A stretch of 64,000 bases of DNA from Alphaproteobacteria bacterium (GTDB lineage Bacteria > Pseudomonadota > Alphaproteobacteria > Micropepsales > Micropepsaceae): contig JAFBAL010000006.1 in NCBI GenBank assembly GCA_019247845.1, positions 25,109-89,108 on the forward strand, given 5' to 3'. Each line of letters begins with the position of its first letter. The stretch's first letter is position 1. Under the pieces are notes generated by a model. The model was not told where the DNA came from. It ran no database searches and worked only from the letters and a program-made list of their open reading frames with translations. The translations under genes were made by a program, and so were the position numbers. This document shows, piece by piece, positions 9,509 through 18,381 of this stretch.

Positions 9509-9564
9509 GGCGGCTCCTTGTCAAGGGAGCGCTAAAGAAACCGCCTTGGCCTCGCGCGTCAACA

Positions 9565-10611
9565 TCAGTCGCGGATGAAGCCGTGCGCCACGCCGTTCCT
9601 GTCGACGGCGGTGCCCGAGACGCGGCCTTTCTGGTTGACGTCCGTCGGGAATGTGCCTTGGTTCTTGTCGGTGCCCGCGCCCGGCGCGTTCAGCTTGACG
9701 AAGGCGCCGGCCGGGCTGCGCAAGAAGCCGTGCAGCGCCTTGTGCCGGTCGTAGAAGCGCCCCGTCGCGGTGCCGTCGGCGGCGACTGCCGTGCCGATGG
9801 TGCCGAACGGTCCGGCGCCGGGGACGTCGAACTCGACGATCGTGCCGCCTTGCAAGCGCACGAAGCCGTGGCTGCGGTTGTTCGCCGAGCCATAGACGCC
9901 CACGACCTCGCCGTTGCGGCTCGCGCTTTGCGGCCCGGTGCCGTTGAACTCGAAGCCGCCGGCATCGGGCGCGTCGAAGACGTCGATCTGGCCTGTCGCC
10001 TCGCGCTCGAAGCCGTGCAGGCCTTCGACGACGTCGGCGTAATAGCCATAGACGTGGCCGTTCGAGTCGACGCCGTTGGCGACGCAGAGGAGGCTGCCCG
10101 GCGGATCGAACTTGGTGACCTGGCCGGCGCGCGCGCGCAGGAAGCAGTGGCGCAGGCCGTTGCCGTCGAAATAGGTGCCGGCGGAGACGTCGAGATCGCT
10201 GATCGCGTCGGCTTCGGTGCCCAGGGGGCCGGCGCCGGGAACGTCGAAGCTCGTGATCTTGCCGCTGGCGAGGCGCACGAAGCCGTGCTTACCGCCGTCC
10301 TGCGCGACGATGTAGCCGACGGTGGTGTTCCTGGCCGATACGCCGGTGACGAAGGTGCCCTGGTTCGCGCCCGTGCCGGCGCCGGCCGCGCTGAACGGGA
10401 ACGTGTCGCCCTTGCCGCGGAAGAAGCCGCGATAGACCGAGCTGCCGTCGGCATAGTCGCCGACCACCGTGCCGCGGTCGTTGATGCCGGTGGCGAATGT
10501 GCCCTGGCCGCTCTGCGTGCCGGCGCCGTCGATGTCGAAGACGGTGTATTTCGCCTGCGCGGGCAAAGCGAGGGCCATGGCGCCGAGAAGCGCCAGCTTG
10601 AACGCATGCAT
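9565..10611 (-). CDS. HAF-repeat secreted protein (copy 3 of 3)
   Basis: A 348-residue exported protein with a signal peptide ending at LPAQA. The mature chain is built of about seven imperfect repeats of roughly 45 residues with the core FDxPGAGT..QGTF..G(I/V)..xG.VVG.Y.D....HGF.R, the HAF-repeat family of extracellular proteins, predicted to form a beta-propeller-like structure. One central repeat contains HCFLR and, about 20 residues on, LLCVANG, a Cys pair shared with both upstream paralogues. It is the last of a minus-strand tandem of three; the gap to the next copy is 18 nt with a GGAGAGAGA Shine-Dalgarno. The binding partner is unknown. Confidence 0.88.
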   Translation of the reverse strand: MHAFKLALLGAMALALPAQAKYTVFDIDGAGTQSGQGTFATGINDRGTVVGDYADGSSVYRGFFRGKGDTFPFSAAGAGTGANQGTFVTGVSARNTTVGYIVAQDGGKHGFVRLASGKITSFDVPGAGPLGTEADAISDLDVSAGTYFDGNGLRHCFLRARAGQVTKFDPPGSLLCVANGVDSNGHVYGYYADVVEGLHGFEREATGQIDVFDAPDAGGFEFNGTGPQSASRNGEVVGVYGSANNRSHGFVRLQGGTIVEFDVPGAGPFGTIGTAVAADGTATGRFYDRHKALHGFLRSPAGAFVKLNAPGAGTDKNQGTFPTDVNQKGRVSGTAVDRNGVAHGFIRD

Positions 10612-10629
10612 GACGATGTCTCTCTCCGG

Positions 10630-11664
10630 TCAGTTGCGGAAGAAGCCGCGGGTGGGGCCGCCGTCGTCGCGGACGTTGCCCGCGACGCGGCCGTGGGCGT
10701 CGATGCCATAAGCATAGGTGCCGGTGCCGGCCGTGGTTCCGCTGCTTGCGGTGAAGGTCACGATGCCGCCGCCCGGCGAGCGGACGAAGGCCTTGGACAC
10801 GAAGTTGCCGCCTCCCTCATAGCCGACGATCGAGCCGTCTTCGCCGATGCCCCAGCCGACCGTATACGCCGCGTTCGCGACGTCGAAGGTGAGCAAGGTG
10901 CCGTCGGCCTCGCGCAGCATCCCATGCGTCAGATCGGCGGTGTCGGTGAAGTTGCCGGCGATCTGGCCGGCCGCGTTGATGCGCATCGCCTCGACGTATT
11001 TTGTGCCGTTCGGCGCGAAGGCCGTTGTCTTGCCCTTGCGGCCGCGCAGGAACGCTCCATAGGTGCTGCCCGCCTGGTAAGCCCCGATGACGCTGCCGTC
11101 GTCGCCGATGCCGTTGGCGTAGCAGTTGTCCGAATTCTTGGGATTGAACGCGGTGATCGCCCCGGCGGCGCTGCGCAGGAAGCAGCGCGCGACGTTGTTG
11201 GCGTCGTAGAAGATGCCCGTGGCGGTGCCCGCCTTGTTGATGCCGGTGACGTTGAGGCCGTTGACGGCGCCGTTCACGTCGAAGGTGGTCAGGCTGCCGT
11301 CCGCCAGCCGGACGTAGCCGTGCTGCACGTTGCTCGCGTCGCGATAGACGCCGGCGATCCTGCCGTTGCTCGAGATCGCGCCGACGACGGTGCCCTCGTT
11401 CTGGTCCGTGCCCGCGCCGGGCGCATCGAACATGGTGATCGTGCCGGACGGCGCGCGCGTGAAGCCGCGATCGGCGCCGTCGGCGTTCACGATGTATCCG
11501 GCGATCGTGCCTTTGGCGGAGATACCGGCCACGAAGGTGCCCTGGAAGTCGCTGGTGCCCGCGCCCGGCGCATCGAACACCACGATCTTGTGCGCGGCTT
11601 GCGCGCTGGAGAAAATCGCCGCCGTGAGCGCCGCGGCGAGCGGCGCAGTCTTGAATCTCGACAT
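10630..11664 (-). CDS. HAF-repeat secreted protein (copy 2 of 3)
   Basis: A 344-residue paralogue of its two neighbours. The signal peptide ends at SSAQA. Six to seven repeats follow, for example VVFDAPGAGTSDFQGTF and MFDAPGAGTDQNEGTV, each ending in a G(F/Y)xR strand. The shared central Cys pair is in ARCFLR and NCYANG. The gene begins 11 nt after the preceding copy, so the three are one transcription unit. The copies differ clearly at the amino-acid level, so this is not a recent duplication. Confidence 0.88.
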   Translation of the reverse strand: MSRFKTAPLAAALTAAIFSSAQAAHKIVVFDAPGAGTSDFQGTFVAGISAKGTIAGYIVNADGADRGFTRAPSGTITMFDAPGAGTDQNEGTVVGAISSNGRIAGVYRDASNVQHGYVRLADGSLTTFDVNGAVNGLNVTGINKAGTATGIFYDANNVARCFLRSAAGAITAFNPKNSDNCYANGIGDDGSVIGAYQAGSTYGAFLRGRKGKTTAFAPNGTKYVEAMRINAAGQIAGNFTDTADLTHGMLREADGTLLTFDVANAAYTVGWGIGEDGSIVGYEGGGNFVSKAFVRSPGGGIVTFTASSGTTAGTGTYAYGIDAHGRVAGNVRDDGGPTRGFFRN

Positions 11665-11675
11665 CTTGTCCTCGT

Positions 11676-12665
11676 TCAGTTGCGCAGGAAGAAGTGCCAG
11701 TCGCCGTTGCTGTCGCCATAGTCGCCGGCGACCGTGCCGTTGGCGTTGACGACCCGGGGCTCCGTCGTCACCGCGCCCGGCACGTCGAACAGCACCGCGT
11801 CGCCGCGGTCTTTGATGAAGCCGTGCGACCGCCCCATGCTGTCGAACGAGAGGCCGTAGATGATCCCGTTTGCCGCGATCGCCGTCGCCGCGAATGCCGC
11901 GCCCGGTACGTCGAAACGCGTCACCGAGCCGCCGCTGTCGCGCAGGTAGCCGTGAATCTTCTGGGCGCGGTCGTAATAGAATCCCACGATGTCGCCGCCG
12001 TCGTTGATCGCCAGCGGCTCGGAGCTCGGCGCGCTGAACGGACGGAAGGCGGTGACCTTGCCCTTCGGCGAGCGCAGGAAGGCGACCTCGGCCTGTGCCT
12101 GGCTGTCATAGGCATAGCCCGCAGTCTGGCCGGTGCCGCTGGTCATCACCGACGTGCAGCCGGGCAGGTCGTTCGGATCGTAGGACGAGAACGTCCCGTC
12201 GGGCTTGCGCACGAAGCAGGCGCGCGCCGGCAGATTGTACCAGCCATAGACGTTGCCCTTGTCGTCGATGCCGGTGACGACGGTCTGGCCTTCCGAACCG
12301 GGAACGTCGAACAGCGCGACCGTGCCGTTCTTCGCGCGGATGAAGCCGTGCGCGTTGCCGTTGTTCTCGACCATCGTGCCGGCGACGATGCCCTTGCTCG
12401 AAAGGCCTTCGGGCAGCGTGCCGCAGATCGCGCATTGGCCGGCGCCCGCGACGTCGATGTGCTTGATCTTGCCGGTCGGGGCGCGCAGGAAGGCGTGCAT
12501 CACGCCGTGCACGTCCTGATAGCTGCCCAGCAGTGTCCCGGTGCCGTCCAGCGCCACCGCTTTCAGATGGGTGTCGGCGCCCTTGACGTCGAAGGTGGTG
12601 TAGGTCTGGGCACTGGCCGCGAAAGAAGCCGCGGTCCCCAAGGCTGCAAACACGAACGCGCGCAT
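11676..12665 (-). CDS. HAF-repeat secreted protein (copy 1 of 3)
   Basis: A 329-residue protein, promoter-proximal in the tandem. The signal peptide ends at AASAQ. Repeats such as TTFDVKGADT, HIDVAGAG and ALFDVPGSEGQT are more degenerate than in the two other copies. Besides the shared Cys pair (RACFVRK and PGCTSV) it has an extra close pair in GQCAICG near residue 78, which could bind metal or form a disulfide. The 150 nt upstream of it contain no other gene, so the operon promoter should lie at 12666-12800. Confidence 0.86.
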   Translation of the reverse strand: MRAFVFAALGTAASFAASAQTYTTFDVKGADTHLKAVALDGTGTLLGSYQDVHGVMHAFLRAPTGKIKHIDVAGAGQCAICGTLPEGLSSKGIVAGTMVENNGNAHGFIRAKNGTVALFDVPGSEGQTVVTGIDDKGNVYGWYNLPARACFVRKPDGTFSSYDPNDLPGCTSVMTSGTGQTAGYAYDSQAQAEVAFLRSPKGKVTAFRPFSAPSSEPLAINDGGDIVGFYYDRAQKIHGYLRDSGGSVTRFDVPGAAFAATAIAANGIIYGLSFDSMGRSHGFIKDRGDAVLFDVPGAVTTEPRVVNANGTVAGDYGDSNGDWHFFLRN

Positions 12666-12808
12666 GAACTCTCCGCTTGTGAGCTTGCGGCGAAGCTATG
12701 CGAGCGTCGGATGCGATTTCTTGGGCGGCGCCGACCCATCGATAGGACGAAAGCGACGCCGGTTGGACTGAGGCGACGGCGGCGATGGCGCGAAAAGACA
12801 AGCGGCCG

Positions 12809-12846
12809 AAAAAATCGCGCCCGGCGGGACGGTTAGCCGCCGGGCG
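12809..12846 (-). terminator. Rho-independent terminator of fba
   Basis: Read on the minus strand, a perfect 10-bp stem (CGCCCGGCGG / CCGCCGGGCG) with a 9-nt loop is followed after CGA by six T residues. It lies 55 to 93 nt past the fba stop and is the clearest intrinsic terminator in the window. It should end the pgk-fba transcript. Confidence 0.9.
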
Positions 12847-12901
12847 TAAGATTCCTTACAGAAACAAGCCGTTAGACGGAACGGACCGTGGTGCCGGACG
12901 G

Positions 12902-13918
12902 TCAGGCCGCCTGCTTCTCCAACTCAGGCTTCCACTGGCCGGTCGCGGCCAAGCCGTTCATGCGCGCGCGATGGGCGAAGGCGGCCTGGGCCTTGGCGAC
13001 GTTCTCGGACTTGCCGCCCCACGCCTTCTGCGGCGCCGCCTGAAGCGCGCGGCCATAGGAGAAGGTGAGGTGCCAGGGGAGCGTGCGGCCCGCGTTCATC
13101 GCGTTCAGATGCGCGGTGGCCTCTTCGTCCGACTGGCCGCCCGAGAGGAACGCGATGCCCGGCACGGCGCCCGGTACGCAACGCTTGAGCACCTTCACGG
13201 TGCGCTCGGCGACTTCGTCGATGCCGGCCTGCTTGGCGCACTTCTTGCCGGAGACGATCATGTTGGGCTTGAGGATCATGCCCTCGAGCGCGACGTTGGC
13301 GTAGTAGAGCTGCTGGAAGGTTTCCTTCAGCACCCATTCGGTCACGGCCTCGCAGGTCTCCACCGTGTTGTCGTAGTCCATCAGCACTTCGGGCTCGACG
13401 ATCGGTACGATGCCGTTCTCCTGCGCCAGCGCGGCATAGCGCGCCAGCGCCTGGGCGTTCGCGTTGATGCAGTTGTAGCTGGTCTTGGTCGGGTCGTAGG
13501 TCGCGCGCCATTTGGCGAAGCGTGCGCCCAGCTCGTGGTAGTCCTGGAAGCGCTCGCGCAGGCCGTCGAGCCCTTCGGTCACCGTCTCGCCGTCGCAGAG
13601 CGCGAGCGGCTTGGCGCCCGTGTCGACCTTGATGCCGGGAACGGCGCCGCTGGCGGCGATGATCTCGACCAGCGGCGTGCCGTCGGCGGCCTTCTGGCGG
13701 ATCGTCTCGTCGAACAGGATGACGCCCGAGATGTAATCTCTCATCGCCGGGGTGCGGAACATGAACTCGCGATAGTCGCGGCGGTTCGACTCGGTGTTCT
13801 CGACGTCGATCGCGTCGAAGCGCTTCTTGATGGTGCCGGAGCTTTCGTCGGCGGCAAGGATGCCCTTGCCCTTGGCGACCATGGCATTGGCGATACGGTT
13901 GAGTTCCTTCAGGTCCAT
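12902..13918 (-). CDS. fba: Fructose-bisphosphate aldolase, class I
   Basis: A 338-residue class I (Schiff-base) aldolase, which cleaves fructose 1,6-bisphosphate to two triose phosphates. GILAADESSGTIKKRF near the N-terminus, GVILFDETIRQKA, GIKVDTG, VPIVEPEVLMDYDN and LEGMILKPNMIVSGKK (which holds the Schiff-base Lys region) are diagnostic, and FLSGGQSDEEAT follows. Class I enzymes need no metal, unlike the class II enzyme common in bacteria. Its start is one base past the pgk stop, so pgk and fba are coupled. A strong terminator follows. Confidence 0.95.
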   Translation of the reverse strand: MDLKELNRIANAMVAKGKGILAADESSGTIKKRFDAIDVENTESNRRDYREFMFRTPAMRDYISGVILFDETIRQKAADGTPLVEIIAASGAVPGIKVDTGAKPLALCDGETVTEGLDGLRERFQDYHELGARFAKWRATYDPTKTSYNCINANAQALARYAALAQENGIVPIVEPEVLMDYDNTVETCEAVTEWVLKETFQQLYYANVALEGMILKPNMIVSGKKCAKQAGIDEVAERTVKVLKRCVPGAVPGIAFLSGGQSDEEATAHLNAMNAGRTLPWHLTFSYGRALQAAPQKAWGGKSENVAKAQAAFAHRARMNGLAATGQWKPELEKQAA

Positions 13919-13919
13919 T

Positions 13920-15098
13920 TCACACCCCTTTGCTGGCCACCAGGGCGGCGACGCCCGGCAGCTCTTGTCCTTCAAGCCATTCCAGGAAAGCGCCGCCCGC
14001 CGTCGAGACATAGGTGAAATCGTCCGAGACGCCGGCATGATTGAGGGCGGCCACGGTATCGCCGCCGCCCGCGACCGAGAGAAGATTGCCCGCCTTGGTC
14101 GCTTCGGCGACCGCCTTGGCGGCGGCCACGGTGCCCTTGTCGAACGGCGCGGTCTCGAAAGCGCCGAGCGGGCCGTTCCACACCAAAGTGCGCGTGCCGA
14201 TCAAGCGCTGCTTGAATTCGTCGATGCTCTTCGGCCCCACGTCGAGGATCATCTCGTCGGCGCCGACGGAGCGGATATCGACGGTGCGGTGCTTCGCATG
14301 CGCCTTGAAGTTGTGCGCCACCACCGCATCGACGGGCAGGATGATCGCGCAGCCGCTCTCGGTCGACAGGTGGATGACGCGAAGCGCGGTCTCGATATGG
14401 TCGCGCTCGACCAGCGACTTGCCGACCTCGATGCCTTCGGCGGTGAGGAACGTGTTCGCCATCGCCCCGCCGATCACCAAGGTCTCCACGCGCTTCACCA
14501 GGTTCTCGAGCAGCGCGATCTTGGTCGAGACCTTGGCGCCGCCCACCACCGCCATCACCGGCCGCTCCGGGTTGCCCAGCGCCTTGTCGAGATGGGTGAG
14601 CTCCTGCTCCATCGAGCGCCCCGCCGCGGCCGGCAGCAGATGCGCGATCGCTTCCGTCGTGGCATGGGCGCGATGCGCGGCCGAGAAGGCGTCGTTGACG
14701 AAGAGGTCGCCGAGCGCGGCGACCTGTCGGGCATAGTCGAGGTCGTTCTTCTCCTCGCCCGGGTGGAAGCGGGTGTTCTCGAGCAGGACGACGTCGCCGT
14801 CCTTCATTGCGGCGGTGTCCACGTTGAAACCGACGGCCCGGCCTATAGCTTTTGATAGTGGCCCGGCGACGGGTTCGAGCGACATTGAGGGGACGACCTT
14901 GCCCTTGGGCCGGTCGAAATGAGACAGCACGATGACCCTGGCGCCCTTCCCGGCCAGCTCGCGAATCGTCGGTGCCTGGCGGTCGATGCGCAGGGTGTCG
15001 GTCACCACGCCGTCCTGCATGGGCACGTTCAGGTCGGCCCGGACCAGGACGCGCTTGCCCTTTACATCGATGTCATCAAGGGTTCGGAAGTTCGGCAT
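13920..15098 (-). CDS. pgk: Phosphoglycerate kinase
   Basis: A 392-residue enzyme of normal length that makes ATP and 3-phosphoglycerate from 1,3-bisphosphoglycerate. The N-terminal half shows [13 protein letters not shown] and [10 protein letters not shown] (substrate-binding Arg/His patch), the middle [17 protein letters not shown], and the C-terminal half [21 protein letters not shown] and the nucleotide loop [12 protein letters not shown]. The start at 15098 gives the expected [11 protein letters not shown]. It is followed immediately by fba. In related bacteria it usually follows gap directly; here three plus-strand genes lie in between. Confidence 0.97.
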   Translation of the reverse strand: MPNFRTLDDIDVKGKRVLVRADLNVPMQDGVVTDTLRIDRQAPTIRELAGKGARVIVLSHFDRPKGKVVPSMSLEPVAGPLSKAIGRAVGFNVDTAAMKDGDVVLLENTRFHPGEEKNDLDYARQVAALGDLFVNDAFSAAHRAHATTEAIAHLLPAAAGRSMEQELTHLDKALGNPERPVMAVVGGAKVSTKIALLENLVKRVETLVIGGAMANTFLTAEGIEVGKSLVERDHIETALRVIHLSTESGCAIILPVDAVVAHNFKAHAKHRTVDIRSVGADEMILDVGPKSIDEFKQRLIGTRTLVWNGPLGAFETAPFDKGTVAAAKAVAEATKAGNLLSVAGGGDTVAALNHAGVSDDFTYVSTAGGAFLEWLEGQELPGVAALVASKGV

Positions 15099-15152
15099 CG
15101 GGGAACCGGCGGGGGAGGTCTGCGTTGAGCCTCTGCTAGCAGGGGGACAGCC

Positions 15153-16163
15153 ATGAAGCCAAGAGCCGTCATCGTCGCGCTGTGTCTGGCCGTGGGAACC
15201 GCGCCGGGGGTGGGCCTTTGGGCGGCTCCCGCCCAAGCCGCCGACGGCACCGAAAAGGGCGCTTTCTCCATCCTTTTCGAGAACGACATCTTCTACAATT
15301 CCGACCACGACTACACCAACGGCGTCGAGCTGGCCTATACGACCGCGCCGCAGGACACCCCGGATTGGGCGATCTCGACCGCCCGGATGCTGCCCTTCTT
15401 CAACCAGGAGGGCGACGTACGGACCCGCTATGCGATCGGGCAGGAGATCTTCACGCCCCATAACCTCAAGCTGAAGAACCCGCCGCTGACCGACCGGCCC
15501 TATGCCGGCTTCCTCTATGGCGCCTTCGGGCTCGTCGACGACGACGGCCGCAACCTCGACCAGCTCCAGATCCAGCTGGGCGTCATCGGCCCGGCCTCGC
15601 TGGCCGAGGACAGCCAGAAATGGATCCACGGCATCATCAACGGCCAGGATCCGCAGGGCTGGTCGACCCAGCTGCGCGACGAGCCGGGGCTGGTGATCCA
15701 GTACGAGCGCTCGATGAAGCTGATTCCGCCGCAATCGGTGATCGGGCTGGTTTTCGATGTCGAGCCGCATTACGGCATCGCCATCGGCAACGTCTACGAC
15801 TACGTCAACGCCGGCGGCATGGCGCGGCTGGGCATCAACCTGCCCAAGGACTACGGCCCCTTGCGCATCGATCCCAGCCTGCCGGGCTCGGGCTATTACG
15901 AGCCGACGGCGGATGTCGGCGCCTATATCTTCGCCGGCGTGGACGGCCGCGCCATCGCGCGCAACCTGTTCCTCGACGGCAACTCGTTCCAGCAGAGCCG
16001 CAGCGTCGACAAGATGAATCTGGTCGGCGACATCCAGCTCGGCGCCGCGGTGGTGTTCGACGCCTTCCAGCTGTCCTTCACCCATGTCTTCCGCTCGCGC
16101 GAGTACAAGACCCAGAAGGCCCAGGACCAGTTCGGTGCGGTAGACTTGTCGTTCCGGTTCTGA
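15153..16163 (+). CDS. LpxR-like lipid A deacylase family outer-membrane protein
   Basis: A 336-residue exported protein (signal peptide ending about AQAAD, residues 1-31) of the LpxR family (former DUF2219). The family signature [20 protein letters not shown] lies at residues 38-57 and contains the Asn-Asp and Thr-Asn residues near the calcium/active site, followed by [12 protein letters not shown] and a C-terminal strand ending VDLSFRF, a terminal Phe typical of outer-membrane barrels. LpxR removes the 3'-linked acyl chains of lipid A. Substrate here is inferred only from the family. The gene diverges from pgk across 54 nt. Confidence 0.88.
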   Translation: MKPRAVIVALCLAVGTAPGVGLWAAPAQAADGTEKGAFSILFENDIFYNSDHDYTNGVELAYTTAPQDTPDWAISTARMLPFFNQEGDVRTRYAIGQEIFTPHNLKLKNPPLTDRPYAGFLYGAFGLVDDDGRNLDQLQIQLGVIGPASLAEDSQKWIHGIINGQDPQGWSTQLRDEPGLVIQYERSMKLIPPQSVIGLVFDVEPHYGIAIGNVYDYVNAGGMARLGINLPKDYGPLRIDPSLPGSGYYEPTADVGAYIFAGVDGRAIARNLFLDGNSFQQSRSVDKMNLVGDIQLGAAVVFDAFQLSFTHVFRSREYKTQKAQDQFGAVDLSFRF

Positions 16164-16219
16164 GTCGGGCAGGTTCTGAATCGGGCAGGTTTTGAGTCGG
16201 GCAGGTTCTGCGTCGCGCG
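16156..16219. repeat. 16-bp tandem repeat, four copies
   Basis: Four head-to-tail copies of a 16-bp unit (GGTTCTGAGTCGGGCA) run from the last codons of the LpxR-like gene into the gap: copies 1-3 differ by single bases and copy 4 by several. The first copy contains the stop codon of the gene. It looks like replication slippage and may leave the stop region variable between strains. Confidence 0.85.
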
Positions 16220-16245
16220 GATTGACCGCGCCCTCTGGGGGCGGC

Positions 16246-16824
16246 ATGGAGAAGGACAGGCTGACCGCGTTCACCGACGGGGTGATTGCCGTCATCATCA
16301 CGATCATGGTGCTGGAGCTGAAGGCGCCGCACGGCGCGGACCTTCACGCGCTCATCGAACAGTGGCCGTCCTTCCTGAGCTACGTGCTCAGCTTCATCTA
16401 TGTCGGCATCTACTGGAACAACCACCACCATTTCTTCCAGCTCACGCCGGCGGTGAACGGCGCCATCCTTTGGGCCAACCTGCATTTGCTGTTCTGGCTG
16501 TCGCTGGTGCCGTTTGCCACGAGCTGGGTGGGCGAGAACGGCTTCGCGGCGGGGCCTGCGGCGGCCTATGGCGCGGTGCTCTTCCTGTGCGCTATTGCCT
16601 TCTTCGTCATGGAGCGGGTGATCGTCGCGGCCCAAGGCCCGGACTCGCCGCTTCAACGCGCGGTCGGCGTGGACCTGAAGGGAAAGCTCTCGCCCTTCGT
16701 CTATTTGAGCGGCATCGCGCTCGCATTCTACAGGCCGGCGATCTCGTATGCGCTGTATGCGCTCGTCGCGGCGATATGGCTGGTCCCCGACCGCCGCGTC
16801 GAGGCGGCGGTGGCGGGGCGGTAG
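16246..16824 (+). CDS. TMEM175/DUF1211 family membrane protein (potassium channel type)
   Basis: A 192-residue inner-membrane protein with about six hydrophobic segments. [19 protein letters not shown] at the N-terminus is the family signature (R/M-x-x-x-F-S/T-D-G), where helix 1 lines the pore in bacterial TMEM175 potassium channels; YWNNHHHFF after helix 2 and the [13 protein letters not shown] segment also fit. Selectivity is inferred from the family. An in-frame TTG at 16192 falls inside the 16-bp repeats and is less likely to be the start. Confidence 0.85.
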   Translation: MEKDRLTAFTDGVIAVIITIMVLELKAPHGADLHALIEQWPSFLSYVLSFIYVGIYWNNHHHFFQLTPAVNGAILWANLHLLFWLSLVPFATSWVGENGFAAGPAAAYGAVLFLCAIAFFVMERVIVAAQGPDSPLQRAVGVDLKGKLSPFVYLSGIALAFYRPAISYALYALVAAIWLVPDRRVEAAVAGR

Positions 16825-16963
16825 GCGTATCCGCCCTCCCGGCTCCATGACCGGCGACGTCAAAATCCTGATCCGAAGACTCATCGTGTTTTTTTACAAG
16901 GTCACGCGTTTGCGACGCGGAAACCACATCGGCATCGTGGCGTTCCCAGGCAAAGGAGGAACC

Positions 16964-17371
16964 ATGAAAGCGCTTCTTCTTCTCGTCCCCGCGTTGATCG
17001 TTTCCGGCGCGGCTGCGGCCGGCAGCGCCAGCTATAGCGGCCGCTGGCCGGTTACGGTGACACACTCGCAGCGGGCCAACGGCGCCTACTGCATTGCGCT
17101 GACCGACGACGGCAGCCGCATGTTCGCACACAGCGGCCAGGCCTCGCTGACCGGCAAGAACACCAACCTGCCGTATGGCACGTTCCAGCTCATCAACGGC
17201 CTGCTCACGGTCACGCTGCAGTCGCAAAGCGATACAGGCCAGAACGCCGGATTGGTATTCAGCGCGCGCGCCGGTCAAGGCACGCTCGGCAAGGGCATCT
17301 TCGACGAGGTCTATGGCGGCGAAGAGCTCGAGTCGGGCGCGGTGACGTTCGGCGCCAGGGGTGGCTGCTAG
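16964..17371 (+). CDS. Small secreted protein of unknown function
   Basis: A 135-residue protein with a signal peptide ([15 protein letters not shown] to about AAAG). The mature domain begins [10 protein letters not shown] and has an alternating beta-like pattern with two cysteines, one in AYCIAL and one as the final residue. AAAGGAGGA lies 4 nt before the ATG, an unusually strong ribosome-binding site for this window, which fixes the start. Its stop overlaps the convergent gap stop by 3 nt. No family recognised. Confidence 0.7.
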   Translation: MKALLLLVPALIVSGAAAAGSASYSGRWPVTVTHSQRANGAYCIALTDDGSRMFAHSGQASLTGKNTNLPYGTFQLINGLLTVTLQSQSDTGQNAGLVFSARAGQGTLGKGIFDEVYGGEELESGAVTFGARGGC

Positions 17372-18375
17372 ATCAGCTTCCCCATCGCCACGGCGGTATC
17401 GGCCATGCGGTTGGAGAAGCCCCATTCGTTGTCGTACCAGGTCATGACCGACAGGAAGGTGCCGTCCATCACCTTGGTCTGATCGAGCGCGAAGCTCGAC
17501 GAATGCGGGTCGTGGTTGAAGTCGTGGCTGACCAGCGGCGCGTCGACGATGCCCAGGATCCCCTTCATCGGGCCCGCGGCGGCGGCCTTCATCGCGTCGT
17601 TGATCTCCTGCGCGGTGGTGGGGCGCTTGCAGACGACCTTCAGGTCGACAAGCGACACGTTCGGCGTCGGCACGCGCACCGACACGCCGTCGAGCTTGCC
17701 TTTGAGCTCGGGCATCACCAGGCCGACGGCCTTGGCCGCGCCGGTCGAGGTCGGGATCATCGACAGGGCCGCGGCGCGGGCGCGGTAGAGGTCCTTGTGC
17801 ATCTGGTCGAGCGACGGCTGATCGTTCGTGTACGAATGGATGGTGGTCATGAATCCGTGGCTGATGCCGACCGTGTCGTGGATCACCTTCGCCACCGGCA
17901 CCAGGCAGTTCGTCGTGCACGAGGCGTTGGAGACGACGACGTCGTCCTTGGTCAGCTGGTCGTGGTTCACGCCATAGACGATCGTCTTGTCGACGCCGTC
18001 GGCCGGCGCGCTCACCAGCACGCGCTTGGCGCCCGCGGTCAGGTGCGCGGCCGCCTTGTCCTTCGAGGTGAAGATGCCGGTGCATTCCAGCGCGATGTCG
18101 ACGCCGAGCTCCTTGTGCGGCAGCTCGGCCGGGCTGCGGATCGCGGTGACCTTCATCTTGTGGCCGGCGGCGATCATCATGTCGCCGTCGACGGTGACGT
18201 TCACCGGGAAGCGGCCGTGCACCGAGTCGTAGCGCAAGAGATGCGCGTTGGTCTCGACTGGACCCAGGTCGTTGACGGCCACGACCTCGATGTCGCGCCG
18301 CCCGCTTTCCACGATCGCGCGCAGCACCAGCCGCCCGATGCGTCCGAACCCGTTGATCGCGACACGCAATGCCAT
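17368..18375 (-). CDS. gap: Glyceraldehyde-3-phosphate dehydrogenase, type I
   Basis: A 335-residue NAD(P)-dependent enzyme that oxidises glyceraldehyde 3-phosphate to 1,3-bisphosphoglycerate. The Rossmann motif INGFGRIGR starts at residue 7, the catalytic Cys is C153 in SNASCTTN, and the C-terminal [12 protein letters not shown] is standard. The residue after the second beta strand (VAVNDLG) is Asp, favouring NAD+. It begins 6 nt after the tkt stop, so tkt-gap is one unit feeding glycolysis and the pentose phosphate or Calvin pathway. Confidence 0.97.
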   Translation of the reverse strand: MALRVAINGFGRIGRLVLRAIVESGRRDIEVVAVNDLGPVETNAHLLRYDSVHGRFPVNVTVDGDMMIAAGHKMKVTAIRSPAELPHKELGVDIALECTGIFTSKDKAAAHLTAGAKRVLVSAPADGVDKTIVYGVNHDQLTKDDVVVSNASCTTNCLVPVAKVIHDTVGISHGFMTTIHSYTNDQPSLDQMHKDLYRARAAALSMIPTSTGAAKAVGLVMPELKGKLDGVSVRVPTPNVSLVDLKVVCKRPTTAQEINDAMKAAAAGPMKGILGIVDAPLVSHDFNHDPHSSSFALDQTKVMDGTFLSVMTWYDNEWGFSNRMADTAVAMGKLI

Positions 18376-18381
18376 GACGTT

